A stretch of 64,000 nucleotides of DNA. Source: an uncultured Eubacteriales bacterium. Its GTDB lineage: Bacteria > Bacillota > Clostridia > Oscillospirales > Oscillospiraceae. Location: NCBI GenBank assembly GCA_900079765.1, contig LT599017.1, positions 1,581,766 through 1,645,765 on the forward strand, written 5' to 3'. Shown here in pieces: positions 7,591 to 16,683 of the stretch. The notes under the pieces are model-generated. The model did no database searches. It was not told the DNA's origin and was given only the letters and a program-made list of their open reading frames with translations. A program made the position numbers and the translations under genes. Each line of letters begins with the position of its first letter. Within the stretch, counting starts at the first letter, position 1.

Positions 7591-10500
7591 ATGGAGCGGG
7601 AGAGTCGTCGGCGGAGGGGGAGCACCCTTTTCCGCCGTATGCTGGTGTTCCTGTTGGTGATTTTGCTGCTCCAGACGGCCATCTATCTGGCGGTCTTTTT
7701 CGGCGGAGGCGTCGTGAGGGAGACCGAGAACAACGCTTTTGAGATCCTCCGGGAACGGACGGCCAGCCGCAAGCAGGACCTGGAGAACAACATGCTCCAG
7801 CGCTGGTCCAACGTGGAGGAGGGGAAGAACGACCTGATGGGGATAGTGGGCCGGGTGCTGGCGGACAGCGGCGCGTCTGCCGCCGACCTGGGCTCCGACA
7901 GCGCCCTCTGCCAGGATATCCTGGACAGGGTGACTCCCAACCTCGTTGCCATGCTCCGGCGCACCGGCGTTACCGGCGCGTTCGCCATCCTGAATTGCCC
8001 CTCCGGGGAGGGGAACTATCCGGGCGTCTACATCCGGGACTACGGTCCGGAGAACTATGTGTCCAGCAACGCGGACCTCCTGATGGAGCGGGGTCTGCCC
8101 CAGGTGGCGCGGGACCTCTCCATCCCCATGGACAGCTATTGGAGCGCTTTCTTCCGCTTTGGCGAGGGCCTGGAGAGCTCCACGGACTTCTACTTCCGCC
8201 CCCTGGAGGCGGCTGCAGCGGCCGCGCCGGAGGACCGGCAGGAGAACTACTTCTACCACTGGAGCAGCAGCTTTACCCTCAGCCCGGCGGATCGCCCGGT
8301 CATTGCCTATACCATCCCTCTGGTATGGAAGGACGGCACGGTCTTTGGCGTCCTCGGCATTGATCTGACGGCGGACTACCTGGCTGATCAGCTCAACTAC
8401 AGCGAGCTGGGCGGGGACCGGTCGGGGGCCTATTTCCTGGGACGGAGCACCGACGGGGGCCAGACCTATACCGCCGTCTGCACCAGCGGTCCTATGTTTA
8501 AGGCCTACTTCGGAAAGACCGATCGCCTGGAGATCCAGTCCGACGCGGAGTACAGCGGCATCGTCACTTTGCCCGGCGCTCTGGAGTATTCGGGCAAGAC
8601 GATTTACGGCTCGGTCCAGCCGTTAAAGCTCTATAACAGCAATACACCTTTCGCGGGTGACCGGTGGGCCCTGATCGGCATCCAGAGCGAAACACACCTG
8701 CTCCAATTCTCCAGGCAAGTGAACACCATGCTGCTCGTTACCTCGGCTATCTCCCTGGCGCTGGGCCTCGTCTTCACCTTCCTGGCGGCCCGGTCCTTCA
8801 CGCGGCCTATCTCCTCTCTGGTGGGAGACCTCCGCCAGAGCGACCCCAACAGGCTCATCCGCCTGCGCCGGGTCAATATCACTGAGGTGGATGCCCTGTC
8901 CGAATCCATCGAAAACCTCTCTAACTCTGCGGTGGAGGCTGCCTCCCATACCTCAAAGATTATCTCCATGTCCCATATCCCCATCGGCGTGTTCGAGTAT
9001 CGGGCAAACGCGGATACGGTTTTCTGCGGCAAAAATCTCTTCGAGCTCCTGTGCTGGCCCGAACGGCCAGAGGACGATGTCTTCCTCCCCGAGAGGGAGT
9101 TCTTCCGCCGCCTCTATGCCATTACCGGGGAGAGTAACCTGAAGACCGCGGGGGAGCAGGTTTACCATGTCGACTGCGGCGAGCGGGAGCGTTGGGTGCA
9201 GTTCTTCTGCCGGTGGGAGGAAGAGGTCGCCTTGGGCGTCTTCCTGGATGTGACGGCGGACATGGAGGCACGGCAGCGCATCGAGTACGAGCGGGACTAC
9301 GACGTGCTCACCGGCCTCTATAACCGCCGCGCCTTTGACCGGGAGGTGGAGACGCGGCTCGCCGCCGGAGAGAAAGCGTTGGGGGTGGCAGCCATGCTCA
9401 TGGTGGACCTGGACAACCTCAAGTATATCAACGACTCCTTTGGGCACGACTATGGGGACTGCTACATCCAGACCTTCGCCCGCTGCCTGCGGTATTTCGA
9501 TTGCCCGCACGCCGTTCTGGGCCGCCGCTCAGGGGACGAGTTCAACGTCTTTCTCTACGGGTACGAGAGCGAGGACGCCGTGCGCGGCGCGGCAGTGGGT
9601 TTTTGGGGCCAGTTGGGGGAGACCACCAGCGCCCTGCCCCGGGGCGGAGAGATCCGGGTGCGGGCCTCGGGTGGCCTTGCGTGGTACGGCAGGGACACGG
9701 ACAGCTACGCTGAGCTCCTGCGTATGGCCGACTTCACCATGTATAACGTGAAGCACACCGTCAAAGGTGTGCTCCGGGAGTTCAACAGGAAGGAATACGA
9801 CCGGGAAGCCATTCTCATCCAGGGCCAGGACGACTTGAACCGTATGCTGGAAAACCGCATGGTGCGCTACGCGATCCAGCCCATCGTCTCGGCGGAGGAC
9901 GGCTCGGTTTACGGGTATGAATTCCTGATGCGCCCAATGGTGAAACGGTTTTCCAATCTGGAGGATCTGTTCCGCCTTGCCAAGGCCGAGTCAAAGCTCC
10001 AGCAGATCGAGGAGCTGACCTGGGGCGAGGCGATGAGCCGGTTTGCTTTCCTGGCCCGCACAGGGCAGATCGCCGCCCATACACGCGCCTTCATCAATTC
10101 GGTGAGCAACCAGAACGTCGCCAACCGTTTCCTGTCGGAGCTTGAGGAGCTGTACGGCGACGTCCTGGACAGGGTCGTCATCGAAATCACTGAGAGCGAA
10201 GAGGCCGACCGCAGGATCATCAACGCCAAGCGGGAGCGGGTCGGGAGCTGGGGCGGCCTCATGGCGCTGGACGACTACGGCACCGGCTATAATACCGACG
10301 CCGCGCTGGTGGACTTTGCACCCGACATGGTCAAGGTGGACGCCAGCCTGACCCATCGGATTGACCAGGATGCTGACCGCCTGGCACTGGTCTCCAATCT
10401 GGTGAGTTACGCGAAGGGCCGTGACATCCTGGTTCTGGCCGAGGGCGTGGAGACCTATGAGGAGATGAAAACTCTCATTGCTTGCGGTGTGGACTATCTC

Positions 10501-10614
10501 CAGGGCTATTACCTGTCCCGCCCCGATTTCACGGTGCCCCAGGTGCCTGAGACGGTGGTGGAGGAGATCCGTGCCCTTCAGAGAGAATGTACCCAGGGGC
10601 TCCAGCCTGTCTGA
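7591..10614 (+). CDS. Membrane-bound GGDEF-EAL protein (c-di-GMP synthesis/breakdown)
   Basis: A 1007-residue sensor. Order: TM1 (~14-36), a large extracellular Cache-like region (~40-375), TM2 (~378-402), HAMP (ARSFTRPISSLV...), a PAS-like segment (~455-560), GGDEF (~565-730) and EAL (~745-1000). The cyclase signature is SGDEF instead of GGDEF (~646-650), and no RxxD inhibitory site precedes it. The EAL half keeps ExLxR (EFLMRP), FIN, EITE, ALDDYGTGYN, VKVD, AEGVE and QGYY, so phosphodiesterase activity looks possible. GGGGGGTGAG precedes the ATG. It forms an operon with the upstream binding protein, which may deliver the signal. Net enzymatic direction is uncertain. Confidence 0.9.
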   Translation: MERESRRRRGSTLFRRMLVFLLVILLLQTAIYLAVFFGGGVVRETENNAFEILRERTASRKQDLENNMLQRWSNVEEGKNDLMGIVGRVLADSGASAADLGSDSALCQDILDRVTPNLVAMLRRTGVTGAFAILNCPSGEGNYPGVYIRDYGPENYVSSNADLLMERGLPQVARDLSIPMDSYWSAFFRFGEGLESSTDFYFRPLEAAAAAAPEDRQENYFYHWSSSFTLSPADRPVIAYTIPLVWKDGTVFGVLGIDLTADYLADQLNYSELGGDRSGAYFLGRSTDGGQTYTAVCTSGPMFKAYFGKTDRLEIQSDAEYSGIVTLPGALEYSGKTIYGSVQPLKLYNSNTPFAGDRWALIGIQSETHLLQFSRQVNTMLLVTSAISLALGLVFTFLAARSFTRPISSLVGDLRQSDPNRLIRLRRVNITEVDALSESIENLSNSAVEAASHTSKIISMSHIPIGVFEYRANADTVFCGKNLFELLCWPERPEDDVFLPEREFFRRLYAITGESNLKTAGEQVYHVDCGERERWVQFFCRWEEEVALGVFLDVTADMEARQRIEYERDYDVLTGLYNRRAFDREVETRLAAGEKALGVAAMLMVDLDNLKYINDSFGHDYGDCYIQTFARCLRYFDCPHAVLGRRSGDEFNVFLYGYESEDAVRGAAVGFWGQLGETTSALPRGGEIRVRASGGLAWYGRDTDSYAELLRMADFTMYNVKHTVKGVLREFNRKEYDREAILIQGQDDLNRMLENRMVRYAIQPIVSAEDGSVYGYEFLMRPMVKRFSNLEDLFRLAKAESKLQQIEELTWGEAMSRFAFLARTGQIAAHTRAFINSVSNQNVANRFLSELEELYGDVLDRVVIEITESEEADRRIINAKRERVGSWGGLMALDDYGTGYNTDAALVDFAPDMVKVDASLTHRIDQDADRLALVSNLVSYAKGRDILVLAEGVETYEEMKTLIACGVDYLQGYYLSRPDFTVPQVPETVVEEIRALQRECTQGLQPV

Positions 10615-10639
10615 CCCCACATCGATTATTAAATGTGAA

Positions 10640-10673
10640 AAAGAGAGCGCGCCCCGACGGGCGCGCTCTCTTT
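10640..10673. terminator. Bidirectional terminator between two convergent GGDEF genes
   Basis: GAGAGCGCGCCC / GGGCGCGCTCTC stem with a 4-nt loop, flanked by AAA and TTT. It overlaps the stop codon of the minus-strand gene. Confidence 0.85.
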
Positions 10674-11775
10674 AGATACAGCTATCGGCTAAGCTGGAGG
10701 AGAGGCGGTAGGAGTTTTTTCCCTCCCGCTTGGCCTGGTACATGGCGGCGTCCGCCGCCTCAAAGAGGGCGGCGTAGCTGTTACCATCCTGAGGGAAGAG
10801 CGAAATCCCCACACTGCATGTAAAGGGGAAAACATTGTCGGAATCAAACGGCTGCTCTGAAAGTGTGCGGCAGAGCCTTTCCGCCCGGCTTGAGGCCAGC
10901 TCCGGCGAGCTGACGCCGGGCATGAAGACCAAAAACTCGTCTCCGCCCGCCCGGCCCAAAATGTCGCTCTCCCGGAAGGTATCCCGCAGGACCCGGGCGG
11001 TGAGGCGCAGGGCGCGGTCCCCGGTGGCGTGGCCTTGGCTGTCGTTGATAGACTTAAAATTGTCCAGGTCCAGCATGAAGAGCGCTCCGCCCTCCTTCGC
11101 CCTGGGGGACTGGGTCCACTCCTCCACCCGAAGGGTCACGGCGCTGCGATTGAGAAGCCCCGTCAGGTCGTCCCTTGTAGAGCGGGCCACCAGATTGGCC
11201 TCACGGCGCTTGCGTGCGTCGATATTCTCAAACCGGCCCAGCAGGGCCATGGGCCTCCCGTGCCTATCATAGGTTGCTGCTACCCGGCACTCGTACCAGA
11301 CGTAACTTCCGCCGCTATGGAGAAGCCGGAGCTCCTGGAGCGCCTCATCCTTGGGGGCGGGCGGGTTTTCCGCCATCGCCCGGAGCTTGTGTCTGTCCTC
11401 CCGGTGGATGAGCTTACAGAGCCGTAAGGAACAGTCTGCGCCCTCCAGATGGAGACCCAGCCCCAGCTCCTGGGGCAGGTTGTCGCTGAAGGTGAGCACG
11501 CGCGACTGGAAGCGGTACTCAAAGAGGAAGGTGTTGGCAAAATGGGACAGGAGGTAGAACTGCCCGCGCTCGGCGGCTGATTGAGGGGCCTGGAGGAAAA
11601 GTCTGGAGGCCAGGACGATGAGTCCGGCCCCTATCGCCCCCAAAATGCACAGCAGCACGGCGTGGGGCAGCATCCATGGGGCGCGGGAGCCATAGTCGCA
11701 CAGGAGCAGCACCTCGGCGAGAAGGGACAGTCCGGCCCCCAGCGCGGCTCCAATCGCGGCGGTTCGACGACCCAT
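10672..11775 (-). CDS. Diguanylate cyclase with two TM helices and PAS domain
   Basis: About 367 residues: two membrane helices (~5-25 and ~35-60), a PAS domain (~80-195; LHSGGSYVWYECRVAATYDRHGRP) and GGDEF (~200-360). The active site GGDEF is intact and preceded by RESD exactly five residues earlier, a canonical RxxD product-inhibition site. DLDNFKSINDSQGH and CSVGISLFPQDG are also typical. It should make c-di-GMP and be feedback-limited. The start is GTG 11778 or ATG 11775; both lie within range of AAGGA and I chose the ATG. It is convergent with the GGDEF-EAL gene, so both c-di-GMP genes sit side by side but are transcribed separately. Confidence 0.92.
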   Translation of the reverse strand: MGRRTAAIGAALGAGLSLLAEVLLLCDYGSRAPWMLPHAVLLCILGAIGAGLIVLASRLFLQAPQSAAERGQFYLLSHFANTFLFEYRFQSRVLTFSDNLPQELGLGLHLEGADCSLRLCKLIHREDRHKLRAMAENPPAPKDEALQELRLLHSGGSYVWYECRVAATYDRHGRPMALLGRFENIDARKRREANLVARSTRDDLTGLLNRSAVTLRVEEWTQSPRAKEGGALFMLDLDNFKSINDSQGHATGDRALRLTARVLRDTFRESDILGRAGGDEFLVFMPGVSSPELASSRAERLCRTLSEQPFDSDNVFPFTCSVGISLFPQDGNSYAALFEAADAAMYQAKREGKNSYRLSSSLADSCI

Positions 11776-11807
11776 CACAGCTCATCCTTCCCTTGTAACG
11801 TGACGAA

Positions 11808-11836
11808 AGTATACACCATAATTTGGAAGAAATCAA
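11808..11836 (-). promoter_or_regulatory. Promoter of the PAS-GGDEF gene
   Basis: Minus strand: TTGATT (11831-11836), 17-bp spacer, TATACT (11808-11813), about 33 bp before the start codon. Confidence 0.6.
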
Positions 11837-11895
11837 ACATTTTTTGGAAATTTACCATCAAAAGACAAAAAGAGGCAAAAAGAGACATGGACTCT

Positions 11896-11923
11896 TTGCA
11901 GCAGTGCCGTTTTGTGATAGACT
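11896..11923 (+). promoter_or_regulatory. Probable promoter of the GluQRS gene
   Basis: TTGCAG (11896-11901), 16-bp spacer, TAGACT (11918-11923), 22 bp before the ATG at 11946. Confidence 0.45.
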
Positions 11924-11945
11924 CAAAGGAAAAAGGGGGAAGGAC

Positions 11946-12902
11946 ATGGAGGAAAAAATCGTACGGGGCCGTTTCGCGCCCAGCCCCAGCGGGCGGATGC
12001 ACCTGGGCAATCTCTTTTCGGCCCTCCTCGCCTGGCTGTCGGTCAGAAGCGCCGGGGGAAAGCTGGTCCTCCGCATGGAGGACCTGGACCCGGACCGATG
12101 TCGGAGCGAATATAGCCGCCAACTGGCCGACGACCTACGCTGGCTTGGCCTTAACTGGGATGAGGGCTATGAGCAGGGTGGGGGGGATGGCCCCTACGAA
12201 CAGAGTGGGAGGACGGCGCTCTACGCCGCCGCGTTTCAAGAGCTGGAAGGGAAGGGTCTGGTCTACCCCTGCTACTGCACCCGGGCCGAGTGCCTGGCCG
12301 CCAGCGCACCCCACCGCTCCGATGGGCAGGCCATTTACGACGGGCGCTGCCGTATCCTGACAGGGGAGGAGCGCTCCCGCCTCACCCAGGAGGGCCGCCG
12401 CCCGGCCTGGCGGCTGGCTGTGCCGGACAGGGTAATTTCCTTTACAGATGTGCACCTTGGCCCCTTTGCGGAGAATCTTGCCCGAGACTGCGGTGACTTT
12501 ATTGTCCGTAGGTCGGACGGGGTGTATGCCTACCAGCTTGCCGTGGTGGTGGACGACGCATCCATGGGGATCACCCAGGTGGTCCGGGGGTATGACCTGC
12601 TGGACTCCACCCCCCGCCAACTCTGGCTGTACGAGCTGCTGGAGCTTACGCCGCCCGAGTTCTTCCATGTCCCTCTGCTCTTGGCCCCCGACGGCCGCCG
12701 CCTCTCCAAGCGGGAAAAGGATCTGGATGTGGAGGCCCTGCGCCGCCGATTTACGGCGGAGGAGATCATCGGAAAGCTGGCATACCTCGCCGGATTGCAG
12801 CCCGCCCCGGCACCCAGCCCCGCTGCAGCGCTGATTCCGGCCTTCTCCTGGGGGAAGGTGCCCGGGGAGGACATCTACGTCCCGGACGAGCTCTGGGCGT
12901 GA
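11946..12902 (+). CDS. gluQ: Glutamyl-Q tRNA(Asp) synthetase (GluQRS)
   Basis: A 318-residue class I synthetase catalytic core without an anticodon-binding domain, as in GluQRS. Visible: RGRFAPSPSGRMHLGN (HIGH-type motif), RMEDLDPDR, a zinc site CYC...Y...C (CYCTRAEC, then IYDGRC) and the KMSKS-type RRLSKREKD. It attaches glutamate to queuosine at position 34 of tRNA-Asp rather than charging tRNA-Glu. The ATG at 11946 follows an AAGGGGGAAGGA site; the frame is open to 11823 but the extension is lysine-rich and lies across the promoter. It seems monocistronic. Confidence 0.92.
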   Translation: MEEKIVRGRFAPSPSGRMHLGNLFSALLAWLSVRSAGGKLVLRMEDLDPDRCRSEYSRQLADDLRWLGLNWDEGYEQGGGDGPYEQSGRTALYAAAFQELEGKGLVYPCYCTRAECLAASAPHRSDGQAIYDGRCRILTGEERSRLTQEGRRPAWRLAVPDRVISFTDVHLGPFAENLARDCGDFIVRRSDGVYAYQLAVVVDDASMGITQVVRGYDLLDSTPRQLWLYELLELTPPEFFHVPLLLAPDGRRLSKREKDLDVEALRRRFTAEEIIGKLAYLAGLQPAPAPSPAAALIPAFSWGKVPGEDIYVPDELWA

Positions 12903-13013
12903 TCTAATAGCTGCAGACGGCTATTAGCCGCGGGCGGCTCCCGTCCTTTGGAAACCGCCGATAATACCATATGTCACGAAAAGATTGCGTTTGTGATATG
13001 AGGAGGAGTAAAA

Positions 13014-13700
13014 ATGGCGAAGAGACCTGTCACCACTTTGTTTATGCTGATCTCCGTCGACGGGAAGATCAGCACCGGCGCGGCGGAGGCGCTGGACGTA
13101 GATAAGGATTTTCCACAAATATCGGGTGTCCGCGAGGGGCTGCACCAGTACTATGAAATCGAGCAGACTACCGACCTCTGGGCCCTCAATTCTGGCCGGG
13201 TCCAGGCGAAGATGGGTGTAAACCAAAAGCCCTTGCCGGAGAGGCGGCTGCCTGTGAGCTTCGTCGTGATGGATAATCACCACCTGACGCGTCACGGTGT
13301 GGAGTACCTTGCCCATTTTGTGAAGAACGCGGTCATCGTTACCTCCAACCCCGGACACCCGGCCTTTTCGGTCCTGAACGAGCACCTGCATATCCTGTAT
13401 TACGAGCGCCTTGACGCCCCCGTCATGCTGGAGGACCTCTATGAGAAATTCGGCTGCGAGGCTCTCACCATCCAAACGGGGGGCACCCTGAACGCCCTCT
13501 TCCTTCGGGAAAAGCTGATCGACCGCGTGGACCTTGTGGTGGCGCCCGTACTCGTCGGCGGGCGTGACACGGCATCCCTCATCGACGGCCCCTCCCTGAC
13601 CGCCCCAGAGGAGCTGAGCAAGCTGGGGGTGCTCCAGCTTGAACGTGCGGAGCCCCTTGCCGACTCTTACCTGCGCCTGCGCTACAAAGTCGTTAAATAA
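13014..13700 (+). CDS. RibD C-terminal / dihydrofolate-reductase-family oxidoreductase
   Basis: A 228-residue stand-alone RibD_C-type reductase: TTLFMLISVDGKIST at the N-terminus (substrate loop, family pattern S.DGki), then IQTGGTLNALFLREKLIDRVDLVVAPVLVGG, the NADPH-binding GG and the core strand. The family reduces ribosylated pyrimidines in riboflavin synthesis or unrelated carbonyls; with no other rib gene nearby, the substrate is unknown. AGGAGG precedes the ATG by 7 bp. A strong terminator follows directly. Confidence 0.82.
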   Translation: MAKRPVTTLFMLISVDGKISTGAAEALDVDKDFPQISGVREGLHQYYEIEQTTDLWALNSGRVQAKMGVNQKPLPERRLPVSFVVMDNHHLTRHGVEYLAHFVKNAVIVTSNPGHPAFSVLNEHLHILYYERLDAPVMLEDLYEKFGCEALTIQTGGTLNALFLREKLIDRVDLVVAPVLVGGRDTASLIDGPSLTAPEELSKLGVLQLERAEPLADSYLRLRYKVVK

Positions 13701-13702
13701 AA

Positions 13703-13738
13703 AAAGTGCCAGGCCCGTAAATACGGGCCTGGCACTTT
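13703..13738. terminator. Strong bidirectional terminator
   Basis: A perfect 16-bp stem (AAAGTGCCAGGCCCGT / ACGGGCCTGGCACTTT) with loop AAAT. It serves the RibD-like gene on plus and the HAD phosphatase on minus. Confidence 0.92.
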
Positions 13739-13759
13739 AAAACGCCGTGGGTGATTGCT

Positions 13760-14416
13760 TTATGATAGCTCCCGCAGGATGCGGTAGAGCTCCTCCGTGT
13801 TGTCGGCCACGTGTGCCGCGCCGTGCTCCAGCAGGAAGGGCCGGTCCCGGAATCCCCAGGAGACGCTGACGCAGGGGAGAAGTGCGTTCTCTGCAGTTTC
13901 CAGGTCCACATCGGAGTCCCCTACGTAGACGGCTTTTTCTGCAGAGGAGCCCAATTGCTCAAGGGCCAGGCGTACCATGTCCGGAGCGGGCTTGCGTGCC
14001 ACGCCGTTCCGCTCCCCGATGGCTACGGGTACCAGATCATCAAAATGGCTCTGCGCCAGCCCCTTCACCGCTCCATCCAATTTATTGGAGACGATGGCCA
14101 GCTTGTACCCCTCGTTCCCCAGCTTGCCCAGCAGATCGGTCACGCCGGGGTAGGGGGCGGTCTTGTTCTCCATGTTCAGCAGGTAGTGGGCCCGGAACAG
14201 CTCCAAACAGCGTCCACGGACCTCGTCCGGCGTACCCTCCGGTACGGCCCGGGCGATGAGCAGCCCGACTCCGTTGCCCACGAAGGACCGAATCTCCTCC
14301 AGAGTCCGCAGGGGCAGCCCGCAGGCGGCCAGGGCGTAGTTTGCGCTGTCTGCAAGGTCCTGAAGGGTATCCAGCAGGGTGCCGTCCAGGTCGAAAATCA
14401 CGGTGTCAAATCTCAT
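13760..14416 (-). CDS. HAD-family phosphatase (phosphoglycolate-phosphatase-like)
   Basis: A 218-residue HAD hydrolase with helical cap (subfamily IA). Motif I is DLDGTLLDT (nucleophile Asp10, acid Asp12), motif II IVSNK, motif III Lys in RKPAPDM, motif IV VGDSDVD. Closest in layout to Gph-type phosphoglycolate phosphatases, which clear 2-phosphoglycolate from DNA repair; related enzymes act on other small phosphates. Single gene between a convergent reductase and divergent tRNA genes. Confidence 0.85.
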   Translation of the reverse strand: MRFDTVIFDLDGTLLDTLQDLADSANYALAACGLPLRTLEEIRSFVGNGVGLLIARAVPEGTPDEVRGRCLELFRAHYLLNMENKTAPYPGVTDLLGKLGNEGYKLAIVSNKLDGAVKGLAQSHFDDLVPVAIGERNGVARKPAPDMVRLALEQLGSSAEKAVYVGDSDVDLETAENALLPCVSVSWGFRDRPFLLEHGAAHVADNTEELYRILRELS

Positions 14417-14481
14417 TCGCTCACGCTTTCTAAAAGATATTCTTCAATATTATAGCGCGTTCGAAAACAGAAAAATAGTCA

Positions 14482-14510
14482 TTGACAAATTCGCCTTGTT
14501 CTGCTAAAAT
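14482..14510 (+). promoter_or_regulatory. Promoter of the tRNA-Ala pair
   Basis: Consensus TTGACA (14482-14487), 17-bp spacer, TAAAAT (14505-14510), 44 bp upstream of the first tRNA. Confidence 0.85.
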
Positions 14511-14554
14511 AACATTCGTTCTGTACGGGGCAAAAGCCGTGCGGAGCCCGATGT

Positions 14555-14630
<76 letters not shown>

Positions 14631-14653
14631 CAAAAAACTGAATATTGCGACGT

Positions 14654-14729
<76 letters not shown>

Positions 14730-15136
14730 AAGAAAAAGCTCATTTTGATGAAAATCAAAACGAGCTTTTTCTTTTCTCCGCAACTGGATTGACTTATCCG
14801 CAACATGCTATGCGCCCTTTATAAATCCAGAAATGCAGCTCGAATTGAGCTGCATTTCTTTTTGATATTTCTGGTTCTGTTTTCCAATGTTCGACATAAT
14901 TTGTCATTATAGCAGTGCTGAGAAGTAGCAAAAAATAGCTATTTATAATTTAGTTTAATAAAGTGCTATGTCGTACTTGATAGTAGACAAACCAAAGATG
15001 GAAAGTTACAAAGTCACACTAGATCGTTGGGGATGAATATGTGGCTCAATGGAAAAAATTGCTCTTGATAAAGGTAAAGTCTAGTATTGATGGTGCTTGT
15101 CAGGATAGAAGAACCGTCCCCCTTGTCTTTGCCGTT
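14730..15136. other. Non-coding AT-rich stretch at start of accessory island
   Basis: No gene is seen. It holds the tRNA terminator and a second hairpin at 14829-14863 (AGAAATGCAGCTC / GAGCTGCATTTCT followed by TTTTTG) with no gene ahead of it. A GAACCGTCCCCCTTGTC string at about 15109 recalls GGGACGGTTC-type ends of mobile repeats, which I cannot confirm. Base composition falls sharply in GC from here. Confidence 0.55.
14731..14774 (+). terminator. Terminator of the tRNA-Ala pair
   Basis: Long stem AGAAAAAGCTCATTTTGAT / ATCAAAACGAGCTTTTTCT (one mismatch) with a GAAA-type loop, then TTTT, directly after the second CCA. Confidence 0.9.
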
Positions 15137-15352
15137 TTAATCTTGCCTAGGTGGTAGAATGATTCCTTTATTGTTTTCGCTTTTCCGGGAGAGCAGATAT
15201 GCAATATAGGACAAAACAGAAAAAATAGCAGCACTAAAGGTGCAGAGAATGGCTAGCAGGGCCTGAGTCCTTTCCTGCTCCGAAATGCCCCAAAAAAAGA
15301 AAATTAAAGCAGCCCCCCCGCCAATAAAACAAAATGTTTTCCATATCCGCAT
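15137..15352 (-). CDS. Small two-helix membrane protein, unknown
   Basis: A 71-residue protein with two hydrophobic helices (WKTFCFIGGGAALIFFFWGI and ALLAILCTFSAAIFSVLSYIAYLL) and a charged tail. I placed the start at 15352 because CGGAGGG lies 7 bp upstream; the frame is open to 15439 without a further site. No family is recognised. It is followed on the left by non-coding sequence and preceded by a secreted protein on the same strand. Confidence 0.6.
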   Translation of the reverse strand: MRIWKTFCFIGGGAALIFFFWGISEQERTQALLAILCTFSAAIFSVLSYIAYLLSRKSENNKGIILPPRQD

Positions 15353-15475
15353 ATAAATCCCTCCGATTAAATAACAAGATTGTAAATTAGCCAAGATAGT
15401 CCGTGCTATGTGTAGAAAGAAGGGAATATACTGCAGCACTGTAAATGCTGCAGTATATTCCGTTCGGACACTTGG

Positions 15476-16054
15476 TTAGCGATAATACGGAACAAAGCGC
15501 TCAGCGGTTTTGGTAATTACGCTGTAGTCAAAAGAATAAATTAATTCGTCAGTATAGATATTACGGACTTCTCCTCGATTTAATGTATAATCATAATCGC
15601 AGTTTACGCGTATTTTAGAATCTTTAGTTTGGTCCGCAGTTACGGTAAATCCAAAGCCTGTAGAAGTCCCAGCTGATACGCCAATTGAGCCATTGAACAG
15701 CTTCCCACTATGCCCGATGGATATTGTCATATTTGTAGTTGTAGTCTTGGAAAAAGTATAGCTTGAGACGCGACGCCAAACATCGGTATCGGGATGAAAA
15801 CCACAATCAGAGTTACTTGCAGACCCATTTTTGATAAAAATCACTTTTAAGTATGTCCCATCTTCTGCTCTCCGAGTAGAGGCAAGTGGGACTGGCATAT
15901 TATAGCCAGTTAAATTTCCGTATTCGTCATAACTTATGTAATAATCGGTATCAGAGGCTGTGGAGTCTCTTCCATCTGCTGCCATAGCAAAAGAACTAAA
16001 AGTAAGCGCACAGATAAGTAACATAGTAGTTAAAGAACGAACTAATTTTTTCAT
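15476..16054 (-). CDS. Secreted protein of unknown function
   Basis: A 192-residue exported protein: signal peptide KKLVRSLTTMLLICALTFSS, cut near FAMA-AD. The mature part is beta-rich, Thr/Ser-rich in the middle (SKTTTTNMTISIGHSG) and Tyr-rich; no catalytic motif or known domain is seen. Two cysteines are present in the mature part. It is AT-rich relative to flanking core genes and lies in the accessory island, 124 bp upstream of the small membrane protein. Confidence 0.65.
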   Translation of the reverse strand: MKKLVRSLTTMLLICALTFSSFAMAADGRDSTASDTDYYISYDEYGNLTGYNMPVPLASTRRAEDGTYLKVIFIKNGSASNSDCGFHPDTDVWRRVSSYTFSKTTTTNMTISIGHSGKLFNGSIGVSAGTSTGFGFTVTADQTKDSKIRVNCDYDYTLNRGEVRNIYTDELIYSFDYSVITKTAERFVPYYR

Positions 16055-16463
16055 ATGTCTTACTCGATTCTTACAATAATTTCAAAAAATGGGGGACGAG
16101 GGGATGTCCTTAAAGCTCTAAATCATCGGACTCTCCTCCTTCTCTAGCCGCCATCTGGCAGGACGCACGGTTTATTGAATCTCGGTCCAAAAGGTGTTAC
16201 TCCTTATTCCCGGTGGATGACAAAGCTGACTTAATTTTTGCTGCCTAGACTCCGATAAAAAATGCCATTCCCCCTTCATTCGCCGTATCTTATCAATTGT
16301 TTGATTAAGGGAGGAAATAGCCCCATAGGGACTTTTATGTGCTCAAATACATATCAGCAGATTCTTGATGGGAGTTAGAAACGTGGTTCACATGTATAAA
16401 GACCAAAATTTATCCAAAGAAATGATAAAATTGAGATTGCCTATAGAAAGGCGGGAGGGCGAA
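16055..16463. other. Non-coding region related to 19.4-20.2 kb
   Basis: No gene is seen. A short segment here (TCATCGGACTCTCCTCC at ~16123) recurs as TCATTGGACTCTCCTCC at ~19475, and the last ~50 bp before the sigma fragment match the sequence before the intact sigma gene (TGATAAAAT... CCTATAGAAAGG). It looks like the leader half of a duplicated segment. Confidence 0.6.
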
Positions 16464-16613
16464 TTGTTACCGGAGCAAGACAGATTTCTGGACAACCTCT
16501 TCCGCCAATATACTTATGAGCTTTGGCGCTACGCAATATCTTATTTGAAAGATTTATCTAGGGCCGAGAAAATTGTGCAAGATACATTTCAGACCGCATT
16601 CATGCATGATTAG
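16464..16613 (+). pseudogene. Truncated duplicate of the ECF-like sigma factor gene
   Basis: Starts with the same TTG and Shine-Dalgarno context as the intact gene at 20267 and encodes its first ~48 residues (sigma region 2: DRFLDNLFRQYTYELWRYAISYLKD) at roughly 90% nucleotide identity. It then stops just after the QDTFQTA motif. Region 2.3-4 is missing, so it cannot work as a sigma factor. The frame is open upstream to 16365 but that part is leader sequence in the intact copy. Confidence 0.85.
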
Positions 16614-16683
16614 TCGGACAATCTGCCGTATAGATGTGCTTGCGGGTTCATGCTAACCTTCCCCCTGTCTCTTCCCTTACCGG

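Noticed and set aside
11823-11945. N-terminal extension of GluQRS
   Set aside because: It crosses the promoter, is Lys-rich and has no ribosome site; the class I motif begins right after ATG 11946.
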